A stretch of DNA of 64,000 nt, from contig CM060961.1 of NCBI GenBank assembly GCA_030765045.1, positions 30,351,305 through 30,415,304 on the forward strand, given 5' to 3'. The notes under the pieces are model-generated. The model was given only the letters and a program-made list of their open reading frames with translations. It had not been told where the DNA came from and searched no databases. The translations under genes and the position numbers were made by a program. Origin of the DNA: Tenodera sinensis. Lineage: Eukaryota; Arthropoda; Insecta; Mantodea; Mantidae. Shown here piece after piece: positions 1 to 11,410 of the stretch. Within the stretch, counting starts at the first letter, position 1. The number at the start of each line of letters is the position of its first letter.

Positions 1-860
1 GATGTATTATTACATATGCCGCTGGTGTATGGGCACATAAATTCCATACAGGGAGATTAACCCAATCACTTAGAAGTTCACAAAGAAAAATTCTATTGAG
101 ACATACGGGTGCAGTCTGCACCACACCTACAATGGTCCTTTTAATGTCTACAGGAATGTGACCGATAGATCAGACTAAAAGGTGCTATATTTTGACTAAA
201 GAAGAGGAACGTTCAGAAAGTTCATGACATAATCGGTATCAGATGTGGAAGAAAACGCGAAATAAAAATAGCCCTAATTAAGGAATGGCAACGAGAATGG
301 GACCAATTGCAAGTAGAAAAAACTCATGAATTTTTCCTTATACAACCAAAAGATTAAAGCTAAAACCCGTTATACCTACAAAAGGCTTGATCCATTTTTT
401 GGTCATGAACCTTATGGTACTCATTGGAAAAAAAGTAAGTAAAAAACAAAGTGGTAGTTGTCTAGCATGTGAAGCAACTGATAATTCACATGTTCTCTTC
501 GAATGTAGCAACTGTATTGACAAAACTATTGATAATAGAAATCAATTAAGAGGTTTCAGTGTTTCCGAAATCTTGGAAGATAAAACATTATATGATGCAC
601 TCCATAATTTAGCAGACAGAACCAGTGATGCAGCATGGGAAGAGAGATTTAGTCGAGATGCCATTATAGAGGAAGATCCCGTCCCTATAAGCTTTAGGCG
701 ATCAGAAAGAATAAGGAACATTGATAATAATCAGATAATTCAGAAACCACAACGATGTGCAAGATGCAGAGGTGGTAACAACCTAACCGAAGGAAAGCTT
801 ATTATGTTTCAATGGGAAGAAGTGGTTGTGGAGAGAGACGACGATTTCGACCCATAAGAC
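1..860 (+). mobile_element. R1/LOA-like LINE, 3' end of pol, decayed
   Basis: Frame 3 from base 3 reads as the end of a non-LTR reverse transcriptase: CIITYAAGVWAHKFHTGRL, then a QRKILLRHTGAV block. After a stop near 160 and frame changes, a W-x3-W region (EWQREWDQLQ, near 275) and the open frame 387-857 follow. That frame carries a Cys/His cluster (SCLACEATDNSHVLFEC) like the C-terminal zinc finger of R1/LOA-type LINEs. The 5' part lies outside the window. Stops and frameshifts make it non-functional. Assignment is from remembered family patterns, not a search. Bases 861-1200, ending with AATAAA near 1189, may be its 3' UTR. Confidence 0.65.
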
Positions 861-2224
861 TGCCCAATGAAACCATCAGGAATACCTAGTTCGGACTGAA
901 GAATCTCGAAGAAGACATTACTACTATCAACCCCAACATTATGGACGAGGAGGGTTCTAGCAGCAGTAACTACAAAGATAAACTCACGACTGAATGGATG
1001 GTTGATCGTAATACGTATAGTTTTTGACTTCTGGCTTGCTGCAGTGAAGTGTTCTTCAAGCAGACAGTCTATTTTCCAGAATTTAAGATTATTTCTTTCA
1101 TATTTTCTTTTCATTTCATTTCTTAATTTGTTATTTTTGTCATCTGAAACAATACTCTTGTAAAATTAATTGTAATTCTCTGTCTCAATAAATATGGAAT
1201 TTGAAAAACTCATCCCGGTTTAAGAAATCAGGTACCGGGGTGATAGTTTCTCGTATTTTATTTCTTTGTTTAGTTATTTATATATGTATCTAGTCCATAC
1301 TCCGCATCCTTTCGTTTCCTGTATGAAGATTTGGTCCCTAGTAATTACAATCACGTATTCACAAGATCAATACATCACGTTTCTATTCGGTCCCCCCCCC
1401 CCCTACACGCCTTGAAACTTAAGTTGTTTCTAAAGACGTGTGTATCCGAAAAAAAAGACGAGTTAAGTGGAGAGAGTAAATGCTCGATTGCATTCCTGTC
1501 ACCCGCTTCCCCATGGCTGAGTTAGATGAATAATACTAGAAAACTTAGCAGTTGCTTTTAGAGTTGACGTGGTTCCTTCTAGAGTTTGTGACCCACCCAC
1601 CGATTCTTTTTAAGACGCTTTCTTTAATATGAACATTATGAAGTAATGGGAACCACGCCATATTGTATTTTTGCGATTTGCAACTGCAGAGCTGCCAACA
1701 TATGACTAACAAAAACCGCCCAGCATAGCCCAGGATTGAGGGTCATAAACCGCAAAACATAGCCGACGGATTTTTCTTAGAAACAGAGGAACGACGACAA
1801 AGCCTGAGAAGACCCTGAGAACTGTAAGGTTAAATCCCAATGACCCAGGATCGTAGCTAAAACCTTAGCAATCTGACGGATTTTAGTTCCTGAATTTCAT
1901 TGGTACTTGCCTCCGCTCGTGTGCTATAGCGGCAATGAGGTGTGTTTTCTTAATATTGTGTCATAATTTTCATATAAATGTAAGAGTCCTGAAAGTGGTC
2001 ACATCACCGGTAAACTCTTAAGTTGTTCTGGCAAGTTATATTCACATGTTAATCAGTTTTAAGATGGGACATAGGCTCGGAAGTTTAGCCGAAGTAGCTA
2101 CTGAATTCCACTAAAGAGTTCCATATCGAAATATCAACGTAATTTCCTGTTTATAGGTCGCCTGAATCCAAAGAAATAATGTTTAGAAAACGGTTCATGT
2201 GCGAGCGCGAACGCGTGTGAACAT

Positions 2225-2294
<70 letters not shown>

Positions 2295-3069
2295 ACGTCA
2301 GGGATATACCATTGAAATTTGGGGGGAAAAGGATTCAAAGCTTAATAGAAAATTAATTTCCCTTTGTACATTGTGTAGGTATAATTACGACAGTTTTACG
2401 CACTATGATCGTATGTATATGACTGATTAAATGAAAATTTTTAAAATCATTCTGTGAAAAATGTGTTGTAAAACATTAAAATTAATTTTAGAAAATCACT
2501 ACCTTGAAAACCTAAAAAACAAGATGCGGAAATCAGTTTTAAGCTTCAATGTTTATATAAAACAAAGTTAATATTAAATATTTAGTGAGATTTGTTGAAA
2601 CGTTTAGAAATTACCATTATCATTCGTGTACCTACTTGCTGCTTATAGTGGAGTTCTTATCAGCAGAAAATGACAGTGTTCTTTACAGTATCAATGTAGA
2701 TAAATTTTAGGTATCAGTTATATCTATTGCTATCTTTATTCTGCACCTTTTGTTACATAATTTATGTTAAGTTTTCAAGAATCATTTGCTTTCAAAGGTG
2801 CAAATCATGCATAGTGACGTCATCTAAACAAGATATGGTTGCAATTTTTAGTAGCAGTGTTACATTTGATCCAAAAATAGGTTTCCCGTCTCTTTCCTCT
2901 GCTTTCTCTATAGTATATACCAAGGTTACGAGACAATATTCAGGGAATCCCTGTTCCCAAATTACCCCTTTAATCCAAAGCTTTTAGTTGTTTTTAGTTT
3001 CTCATAAGTAGTTGTAACAATTTCGGATTAAAAGACGAAATATTTAAGTTTACGTGACTAATAAGATGT
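861..3069. other. Intergenic, no gene recognised
   Basis: Short open frames only, none with recognisable similarity. It holds a poly-C run near 1392-1403 and the (CT)n tract at 2229-2290. Confidence 0.5.
2229..2290. repeat. (CT)n microsatellite
   Basis: About 60 bp of nearly perfect CT dinucleotides. Confidence 0.95.
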
Positions 3070-3300
3070 ATATCTTGAATTTTCTTGAAAACGCCTTTGA
3101 AACTCTTTTCATTTTGTGTAACTGGTAACCCATAAGAGATAAAACAAATCTTACTCTACATATAAAATGTAGATCCTGTTAAGGGACACAATGTCAAATA
3201 AGACATTAATGAAATTGTCAGACCCATTTTTGAGAAAAAATTGTCCATATGAAAGGTAGTTTGGGGTGGGGGGTTTTCTTGGAAATCATAGTGTCGCCTT
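3070..3300. repeat. R1-rep fragments, scrambled
   Basis: 3070-3215 matches, on the plus strand, the distal part of the R1-rep unit (GATGTATATCTTGAATTTTC, then the AACTGGTAA block). 3220-3300 matches the middle of the unit on the minus strand. Opposite orientations show rearrangement. Confidence 0.55.
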
Positions 3301-3445
3301 TTAGGAGATACTGAACTTAAGTATAAATTCGGTATTCATCCAGCATTGCGTTTCGTTTTGTTTTTCTCTTTCTTTTTTCAATGTGTGTTGTCCAAGCATA
3401 CCCACAAGCCATCTTTTTTCTCTTCTCTGCTTTTTAATTTTTGTT

Positions 3446-3559
3446 CTACGTATAGTAAATAGGGGAAGTATTGTATTCCACGCTACATTTCGATGTCGAG
3501 ATTTCACCGAAAATATGTTTGAGGCTCTCTGAATTCCAACAAAAATGCACGTCTCTCTC

Positions 3560-3616
<57 letters not shown>

Positions 3617-3780
3617 GAACAGCATAACTCAAAAACGAAAAGTCGGTTAAAAACTAAAGTTGATATTTAAGTTTTATATCTTCCAGGGATGCAACACGAA
3701 GATTTTGAAGAACATTCCTTCACCGTAAACTACCCTTTACATGGAAAATCTTTCGAAAATTTTGAAAAATTTTGAAAACG
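3446..3780 (+). repeat. R1-rep copy, truncated, with (CTGT)n
   Basis: Begins near the unit motif AGGGGAAGTATTGTATTCCA. It continues through a (CTGT)n tract (3553-3615) and the block AACTCAAAAACGAAAAGTCG to GGAAAATCTTTCGAAAATTTTG. It ends where a SINE tail begins at about 3780. Confidence 0.8.
3553..3615. repeat. (CTGT)n microsatellite
   Basis: Tetranucleotide array inside the R1-rep copy, at the same internal position as the GT, CT and CA arrays of other copies. Confidence 0.95.
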
Positions 3781-3927
3781 TGGTATGAATTAATGCACCC
3801 CAGCATTTGCCTAAGTGACATCGGGAAACCACGGAAAAACCCATGTCACAGTGCGCGGCGACGGGGATCGAACCCGTGACCTCCCGAATGTGGGCCACAG
3901 ACGTTACCGCCTGAGCCATGCCGCTCG
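3737..3927 (-). mobile_element. tRNA-derived SINE, family 2
   Basis: On the minus strand the head reads AGCGGCATGGCTCAGGCGGT, an A-box-like start. A perfect B box (GGTTCGATCCC) follows about 45 bases later, then a core with GGGTTTTTCCGTGGTTTCCC. The same core occurs at 12957-13170 and 51510-51735. The fold is not a good tRNA and the body runs far past the acceptor stem, so this is a SINE, not a tRNA gene. Confidence 0.75.
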
Positions 3928-3959
3928 TATTATTTGAGTAACTCCAATCTCAAGTTCTC

Positions 3960-4150
3960 AAGGCGTAACTTGGTGGACATGGATTGTGGAAAGCAACTAC
4001 TGAAACGTAAAGCTCAACTCGATGTAAGAGTTGATTTGGAAACAGTAAGATTCGAACCAAGGCATTTTTCTGATGGCATAAACTAGCAGACTACTTGATT
4101 AGAACGCTGAATAGAGGAACTGGCTCCAATATGCTCCCAGTTTGCAATAC
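3960..4150 (+). repeat. SINE-tail-like repeat, copy 1
   Basis: Aligns with 4800-4990. Shared blocks include GACTACTTGATTAGAACGCT against GATTACTTGATTAGCAAGCT, then AGAGGAAC and a CTCC/ACTCC segment. The second copy follows a tRNA-like head, so this one is probably a headless SINE body. Confidence 0.5.
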
Positions 4151-4713
4151 TCGAATATTTTCTATAGGTTCACATATGACACAAAGATACCAAAACAATG
4201 GATAAAATGCTAATTTATAATAAATGCCTGTTAAGTTAGCAAAAGTGGAAAAAGATTGTGTACCTTTCATTTACATGCTTTCCTCCACTCACTTTTGTGC
4301 AAACTTTTCTTACTGATTTTTCTTGCTATTGTAAATAAACTTTGATTATATTTCGTTGTAGGTATAAGAAAAATAAAGTAGGCTAAAGCAATGAGCGTCT
4401 GAAATACATTAACTTTTGCCTGAAATGCAGTTCTTGCATTGCAAATAAACCAAATTCCTTTTATAGTCATGCTTGTATTTTTGTAAAATTCACTTACAAA
4501 ACATTTACACTAAAGGTATATGGATTTATTTACGGTTACATCACTGTTAATGTTGCACTATAGAGAAATAATGTGATAGAATTAGGGTATTAATTTTTAA
4601 GTCCATTTCACTATAAAATATGTACGACTTTAGTATCTAAAGCTGGTAGAAGAAGAGGAATATTGGATGAGATAATATCTGAGGGAAAAAGTCCAGAGCA
4701 GAAGATCGTTGTG

Positions 4714-4990
4714 TGGTGGCGCCATGGCCGAGTGCTTAGACCGCTCGCCTCTCACTAAGGCGGGGTTCGATTCCAAGGATCCACATGTGGTATTTGAGCT
4801 GGACAAAGGGTCATGAAATGTGAAAAGTAACTACAGAAGCGTAAAGTTGTATCTCCGTAATCTTAAGTTTAAAAACGAGTTGATTTCGGAAAAGAAGGTA
4901 CTTTTTCAGTCATTAATTAATTCGTAGATTACTTGATTAGCAAGCTGAAAAGAGGAACTTACTCCAAAATACTCCTAGGTTTCAATCCTC
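4714..4990 (+). mobile_element. tRNA-derived SINE, family 3
   Basis: The head reads GGCGCCATGGCCGAGTGCTT, Ser/Leu-tRNA-like, with a B box GGGTTCGATTCC at about 4762-4775. The body continues to about 4990 and is shared with 3960-4150. Similar heads occur on the minus strand at 27146-27222 and near 57215. Confidence 0.65.
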
Positions 4991-5673
4991 ATTTCAACAA
5001 TTGCTGCATAATTTGTCCTTGTAGCCATTTCACTTTCTTATCACACATATCTACTTCCCTATTCTCGGCTTCCAGTTGCGAAGACAGCATTAACTGGCTC
5101 GGGGGCGCTGACCACCTCCCTTACTCCATCACTGCACTCCACTCATAATGCCTATTGTGAATAGAGGTGGGGTGCAGTGGTCGGGCGGTAATCTGACTTC
5201 CTTTTTTACATAAAAAGGGTAAAATGCACATATCTGCATTCAATCGAAACCCGTCAGCATCTGACCGTGCCATGTCACCAATTGCTTTTGTTTGGGCCCT
5301 CCTCATGCTTTACCCCCCTTTCTCTTGAGTGCAGAATACATATTTTGCCGGAATTCCAATCTTAGAATCCTTGGTTTTATAGGCTAGCCGCTCCTGTCCC
5401 GCCTTAGAACGCATGACCATCAATGCCGATGTCGAAGTCAAGCTTTGGCATGTTATCCAGTTAGCAGTTGATTAGATTGATGATTTAAAAGTGTTACACA
5501 GAACGTCATGTCATGATGAAGGGGTTAGTATACACTAATACTATTAACGGCCCACTTGGGAACTCGAAGAGGAAGAGATAAGAATGGAAGAAAGAAGAAA
5601 GTTGGGTTTTAGTAAAGGATCTTAGAGATTGATGGTGCTGAAATTGATAATAAATGCTTCAGTGTTTGGCTGA
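4991..5673. other. 3' flank of UGT-A, no gene recognised
   Basis: Only short open frames. No AATAAA on the minus strand is obvious directly after the UGT-A stop, so the polyadenylation site could not be placed. Confidence 0.4.
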
Positions 5674-5971
5674 TCAGTTCCTCTTCTTCTTCTTTTGCGT
5701 CACTGTGATTTCTACTGTTCTCGTTACCATCTGAAACAGACATATAAGACCCAGGACGATGACCAACAGCAGTGTTATCAAACAAAGAACGAGGAATGCA
5801 ATAACGTCCAAAAGGTAGTACTGATACCAGTGTAGATCCACCCCTCCAGACCTCATGTGCGTGGTGCCATTGTGACGTATAACATATTCAATCCAGTACA
5901 TTGCCAGGTCCAGAGGCTGCATTGGCTGGTCCAGGAAGAGCTTGGACATCCTCTTGGCGTTCTCCATATAC
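5674..5971 (-). CDS. UGT-A coding exon 5
   Basis: Follows acceptor TTCTTAG; the first base completes an Arg codon begun in exon 4. Codes for the end of the donor domain (YMENAKRMSKLF onward), DLHWYQYYLLDVIAFL leading into the membrane segment, a basic tail KKKKRN and the stop TGA. Confidence 0.93.
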
Positions 5972-8900
5972 CTAAGAACATCGGTACCTATGTTTTATAT
6001 TCCAGAAAGAGGTTGTCGTCATATGGTTGTGTATAACTGTCTGACATGCTTACCTCTGGTTATGGAGCACCTCATCCAGAGCCCATGTGAGCGACGATAC
6101 CGTGATATTCTCATAGTCCAGAAGCACACCATACCCGCCCCTCACTGCTCTCTCTACATTGAAGGACTGATCGGCGAACATTGGGATGCCTATGATGGGA
6201 ACACCTCTGGCAACAGTCTCCTCGGAACTGAACAGACCCCCATGTGTGATGAACGCTCTCACATTTGGATGAGCTGCAATAACACAACAGCTCTGGAAAA
6301 TTTCGTTGAATGACAATAAAGTAAATACTTGATTACTTGCACCCGATTAGACCCTGAAGATTAGCTGTACAAAGTAATCGTAGTCCTACACACTAAATAT
6401 ATACCTGCTGCCCGGTAGAGCAGCGCAAATACTCCTTTGTCTTTAAATATTTCTCAAATATCAAGTAGGTAATATTTTGGGGTATAACCCTTTTGTATAT
6501 AAGTACAGGTTTATACTGCCATATCCTTGTCATCATGCCAAACCCCCAGACTGCTATTTCGTCACTTACTCAAGTACAGTGCATACAGATTTGCTAGGCT
6601 ACAGCAATATTGCTCAGCACGCTTCGAAAACCGGCGCCTGCTTAACGTGTGTAATGTAAACATCAAGCTAACTTTTTTCCATAATTCTAGCATGGTTTTT
6701 AATCATAATACTGTACAGAGAACTCACAATAACTTAAATATGAACAACTATGGCTTACAGTATAGCTCACTAGTGTGACAAGCCCTTGTTGGTTTTAGAG
6801 ATCACGAATTATATCATCGCCGCTAGGTTCTGCATGGAAAGTGCTACACAGATTTTCTATTCTTTAGAGACTACTAAACCCAAAAATTCGGGTGTTATTT
6901 GATCATTGGTATTTTCGCAACAAACTTCAATTACTGTGCACTACGGATCAAAGTACTAATGCCACATTTGATATCTGATTTATGTACCTATATCTCCAAA
7001 GCTAATCATAGTACCGTGACAATTATAGCAATCTGATATCAATATTACTATTTATTGCAACCATGTTAACGAAAATGAATTTGAAGTTCGCGGTGAATAA
7101 AGTAATAAAAAATCTACTTCACTGTTAAACACCAAAGTGCTAACATTTGTTCGATCGGATCCAATAAAAATAATGCTGTCATTCCGCACGAAAATGATCG
7201 CAAAGATTGCTTTTAAACTTTGGGAAAAGGGTCAGTACACCAGGTAGTTTAGAAATAAATAATACGTTTTAGAAGTTTAATTCTCTCCTTGATGTTTTGC
7301 GCTTATGTTTTAATCCTAAAATGAGAAACAAATTCAGGAAGTACCTTTAATTCCTCGTTGTACCACTTTTTCAAGCATTGTTTTCTTTAGTTATATTAAT
7401 ATGAAATGAAAGAATAACTGAACATAAGAGACAGATCATATAAATGGGATGAATGCAACCCTATAAACAACAGTTAGAACAATGTTATAAATACCAGGAA
7501 TTTGATGGAAACATCAACAAGAAGTTAGAGCTAAGCAATCCAATGTATTATACCCCAACGTGGAAGAACGTACTAACTGGGAAGATCGTGACAGACACAT
7601 TCTTGATCTTTAGTGTGCTCGTAAAAGGCTCTACTTCTGGGGAAGACAGATATCGCTGCTGTGACGTCAGCTCACATGCTCCCAACGACGGCCAGTAGAA
7701 CGTGTGACGTCACAGTGGGGAAGAGAAAAGGCGTGCGGGACATCGCAATTTTAATGCTGTTTCAATTACGGAATAGTCACAGATTATAAATAATTACATT
7801 TCGGCTTTATGCCATGTATATATTCTAGTTTATATGAACAGTCATGTTATAACGCAAATAGAACAGAAATTATATTATTTTGCCTGAGCTACAGGACATT
7901 TTCCGATATTTGCCGTTTCGCTTTAACTAGTTTGTCAATGTTAGGGCGTAATGTACGGCACATTTGTAACCGAAGACTGCATGTTAGATTGTGATCTGAC
8001 AATATGCTTCGGGATTTTGACTTAGAAAGTTTCAGAACAGAAAAGAATAATTGTTCGCACACATACGTACAACCAAACTTACATAATATTCGTGCAACAA
8101 GAGCATACAACCTCAAAAATCTGGTTTGAGGAACATTCTTATAAAAATCAGCCAAGTCTTCCTTGTGCTTATAGTTGTCCTTCAGCAAATCGTCGCATTG
8201 TAAATTTATAAATTCAATTTGCTACCTGCTAGAAACTTTGTTAACATCCAATGAATACGGGGTTGCAAAGATCTGAAACGTAGGTGACAATGTTTCTACA
8301 TCTTGAAGCCTGGTCTCAAACTGGTGTGAAACATGTGGAACTGAACATAAACACAAAAGCACTACACACAACACTACACAACGTCAACAAAAACACAAAA
8401 TAAAAACAAAATTCGCACTAACGCCGTTAAGATCCCTAACAAAACAAATAAAAACCCTCAGACTAGGCTGAAGAAGGTTCTCCTTAAATGGTCTGGGCGT
8501 GTTTTAAACATTCCCAAATAACATTTTTCATATTCATTCAGTTTCGTGCAAGTAGCACCGCTGATCTAGGCAGCATAGCAATACACCGCTCTCGCCTGGC
8601 GTGACACTGACGTACAAGCTGGCTCTTCGTTTAAATATGTCACACGGCCCGAAGTTGTCTTCCCCTGCTCTATTTGAACAAAAAGTTTATGATATAGGAG
8701 CAGAACGTAATTACTTCTCCATTCAGAGTGTCAAATTTCTTCTTACAATCGAGTTGTATGATTAGAGAAATTATCGGACGTATTGCTACCTAGCAGGTGA
8801 GGCTAAGCATCTGCTAAGCATCAGAAAATTAGTAGGTTACGAAAGTTAACATATTCCTTTTTCATCAAAGTGAAAATGTTGGTTACTATTTTAAAAATAT

Positions 8901-10997
8901 ACATTTACTTACCCAGTATGTCCGACTGAGGCAGCCATTTCGCCACTTTCAAATTTCCTGGCTTGAAAGTAAGAGAGGCATCTTCAAACTTCCATAGAAC
9001 CTTCTGCTTCAATTTAGAGAACACTTCAAGGAATATTTTCTTTTTCTCTTCCGGGAAGAAACTACTCATCACTGTCGAACCCATACTGAAGTAAATAACA
9101 CCATCCTTAGCACTGTCCATAAATTCTTGAATGTCCTGTAATGGTAAGTTTGCATTTATTTCAACAATATTATTCATAATAGGTTTTTTTTTTTTCGACT
9201 TCGTTTGTCAAATGTCAGAGTGTAAGGGCTTTTCAGGGTACGATCAAGAATCATAGTGGTTGAAGTTCTCGTGTATGACTCAAAGGTACTGTTCATCACT
9301 AATGTGGAATCTACTTATTTTACATCTTCACTATGTGTTTACATTATTAATAGAACCTTTTATTTTATATTTTGGCAGCCATATTGGAAATGCGTTAATG
9401 CATTTAAGATGTTTTTATAAAGGATATGACGTAAGAAGAATACTTATTTGGTCTAATTTGGTTCGCCAATAGCGCACAAGTTCATACTATCCACATTGCC
9501 TTTTAATCAAGAATATTGCACCGATTAACACAATATTTATTGTAACTTCCAATTAAGTTGTAGCACTGGAAGATGGGAATGAATTTCGAATAATTCCATC
9601 CTAAAATTTTACAAATAAAATTGTGTCTTACCTTTGGAAGTTTTTGAGGAGCCTTGATATGCATTCCGCCGACCTGAATCATGTTTGGCATCAGCGGTTT
9701 AGGGTAGCTGATGCTGAAGTGGTTGTTGAGGAGTATCAGCGATACTGAAGTACGTAGTTCATAAAGAGAAGGCAAGGTATCAGTGTGGTTGCTGAAGTAT
9801 TTCTTCACGATGGCATCTTGCTTGGGCATGTAATAGAAATACATCCCCATTCGAAAGGCTGTTCCATGCAGAAGATTTTCCAATCGTTCCCAGAAGTTCA
9901 TCCTATCACTGCAGCTGGAAAAGTGGTTCGGCACATGAGAGTAAGGATTAGGGTTGGCAAATGAGTCTCCCATCCAGCTTATACTTCCAAAGGCACTGAT
10001 TTGGACAACTGGTGCCTTAAACTTGTGTGCGAACATCATAAGACAATCCATAAAAAAAGACTCCATGATGATAACGTCATAGTGCTCGTTGGACTGCAAA
10101 AGATTTTTTATGGCAGGATCTTCCATTGTTATTTCGCATATATGTTCTCCTATGGTCAAGACCATCCCCAGCAACAATATAGGATTGGTTTTTCTCGCTA
10201 TCTTAATATCGTATCCTGTAAAATTCAGATACAAATATATATTTCATTCTTCTCTATACTTTCAAAGCACAAAGCTCAAGCAAGCAATACGGCATCACCC
10301 CAGGAGATACCCACTAATAATTTGGGAGATGAAAATGTTAAACACTTCATACTTGACCTACCTGGCAAGAGAGTATCTCGTCAGGGGTCACCAAACACTT
10401 CAAACTCCCAATGTCAACCTAGCATTAAAAATTAAGGCTAATCCACAAAAAAGGGAAATTAATGGTACAGAAGGTAAGTTTAATGCCACATATCTGACTA
10501 AAGGGAGCTTTTCAAATCACTATCTACATTGCACTGAGTGCACAAATATTTTAAAGAGATTCGTAAAAATGGAGCTACGCAAACAGCGTTAACCCCAACA
10601 GTCATATTTAAAACCAGTAGCAGTGGCCATGGGAATGGACTATACGTGCGATGCTGTGCTCCTGTTAATGGAGGTCCTACATTTGACCAGTCATAACTCC
10701 TAATGCATTACCTCTGTTGTCATGGTAATTAGTGAATCAGAGGCGCTGCTTACCAATCCTTTGCTTTAAGTGCTCTTCTGTTATTTTGATTCCATGGCTT
10801 GTATAATTGGGTAGCACATTTTTTTCTGAGACAGGGCTGTACACTGTGACCACATGACCTCTATGTGCCAGTTCCTTTGCCACTAGCAAGTTCAACACAA
10901 TGTGACTTGGGCCTGGGAACGGGAAGAGTCCCAGAATCTTGGCAGTCTCGCCCATCGCCACCATGTGAAAGACCGCGAACCATGCTGGAGGCCACAT
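5674..10997 (-). CDS. UDP-glycosyltransferase UGT-A, complete, five coding exons
   Basis: Predicted membrane UDP-glycosyltransferase that moves a sugar from a UDP-sugar to small lipophilic acceptors in the ER lumen. CDS is join of 10997-10754, 10215-9632, 9135-8913, 6273-6054 and 5971-5674: 1569 nt, 522 residues, all introns GT/AG with phases 1, 0, 1, 2. The signal peptide is about residues 1-19. Catalytic His is probably His32 (PGPSH). The position usually taken as the Asp partner is Glu133 (YDVIIMES), unlike Asp in UGT-B and UGT-C. The signature (FITHGG to FADQ) is at about 358-386, the membrane anchor at about 477-502, and the tail ends KKRN, a KKxx signal. N-glycosylation motifs include NYTS, NHTD, NITV and NGTT. 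ATG was chosen because it directly follows a good acceptor (TTTATCAG), implying an upstream non-coding exon. Acceptor specificity is unknown. Confidence 0.93.
6054..6273 (-). CDS. UGT-A coding exon 4 (UGT signature)
   Basis: 220 nt, flanked by acceptor ATTGCAG and donor GTAAGC. Codes for HPNVRAFITHGG, the conserved Glu, RGVPIIGIPMFADQ and NITVSSLTWALDEVL. The His and the terminal Asp-Gln are the donor-sugar contacts of the family signature. Confidence 0.95.
7662..7712. promoter_or_regulatory. Two perfect CRE-type palindromes in UGT-A intron 3
   Basis: TGACGTCA occurs at 7662-7669 and again at 7705-7712, 43 bp apart. This is the full CREB/ATF consensus. Whether it is used is unknown; it lies inside an intron far from a mapped promoter. 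Confidence 0.3.
7889..8335 (-). pseudogene. hAT transposase C-terminal fragment (GTF2IRD2/ZBED-like)
   Basis: The minus strand reads FETRLQDVETLSPTFQIFAT, then one TAG in an otherwise continuous frame, then EFINLQCDDLLKDNYKHKED and DLADFYKNV. A FGCTYVCEQLFFSVLKLSKS block follows, ending in LRLQMC. This order matches the hAT dimerisation region of GTF2I-repeat/ZBED-type transposases (FGSTYxCE, KSxxRSxLxDxxL). It lies in UGT-A intron 3, same strand. No terminal repeats were found. It is a transposon remnant, not a UGT exon. Confidence 0.65.
8913..9135 (-). CDS. UGT-A coding exon 3
   Basis: 223 nt; acceptor ATTACAG, donor GTAAGT. Codes for DIQEFMDSAKDGVIYFSMGS at the start of the donor-binding domain and ends with KWLPQSDILA, the conserved W-x-PQ segment. 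The last base pairs with exon 4 to complete Ala351. Confidence 0.94.
9632..10215 (-). CDS. UGT-A coding exon 2
   Basis: 584 nt, the same length as exon 2 of UGT-B and UGT-C. Starts after acceptor TTTTACAG inside GYDIKIARK and ends with KLPK before donor GTAAGA. Holds most of the acceptor-binding domain, including YDVIIMES with Glu133, MNFWERLENLL, the Asn in FSNHTDTL and the conserved PNMIQVGGMHIKAPQKLPK. Confidence 0.94.
10754..10997 (-). CDS. UGT-A coding exon 1
   Basis: 244 nt from ATG to donor GTAAGC. Codes for a hydrophobic signal sequence (MWPPAWFAVFHMVAMGETA), then KILGLFPFPGPSH with the likely catalytic His, KELAHRGHVVTVYSP and LPNYTSHGIK. The intron before the ATG, if real, lies wholly in the 5' UTR. 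Confidence 0.92.
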
Positions 10998-11254
10998 CTG
11001 ATAAACAGACACAAATTATCACTCTGGGAGTGTAACAGTCAACTTTAACATAATCTACACAAAGAGCAGAGCGAAAGATTGAGCACCTTACCAGAGAAAT
11101 GTGCTGGCTACCTGCTCATGAGATACACACTCCACAGTTCACAAATAAGAAGAACTCTATGTGAACTCATTTGTTTATTTATTCCTGGTCATGCACAGAG
11201 AATGGAATGTCAAAACCATCACATAACGACAACTCTTTTAAATACATCTTCATC

Positions 11255-11410
11255 CAACTGTAATCCCCTATTCCCATTGTACCTACAAGGAAATATATAA
11301 TAAAACAATTTCTGCAAATGTTTATCTTGATTAGCATGAAGTAGATAGAAAAATTACGTTTGTAAGGATAGTGAGTAGAGAAATTCATTTCACTGCAACA
11401 CATCGGATTG
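11255..11410 (+). repeat. R1-rep tail fragment
   Basis: Matches the unique tail of R1-rep: CCTACAAGGAAATA, then GCAAATGTTTATCTTGA and a GAGTAGAGAAA-like end, finishing at GCAACACATCGGATT. The repeating unit itself is missing here. Confidence 0.7.

Noticed and set aside
387..857. 156-codon ORF as a host gene
   Set aside because: It continues from reverse-transcriptase-like sequence at the window start and has the Cys/His end typical of R1-type LINEs.
3845..3925. tRNA gene on the minus strand
   Set aside because: A and B boxes are good, but the cloverleaf is incomplete and the transcript body continues as a repeated SINE core. The same applies to heads at 4.7, 19.3, 27.2, 51.2 and 56.7 kb.
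5942..6313. Plus-strand ORF overlapping UGT-A exons 4 and 5
   Set aside because: It is the shadow of the UGT reading frame; similar shadows occur over UGT-B and UGT-C exons.
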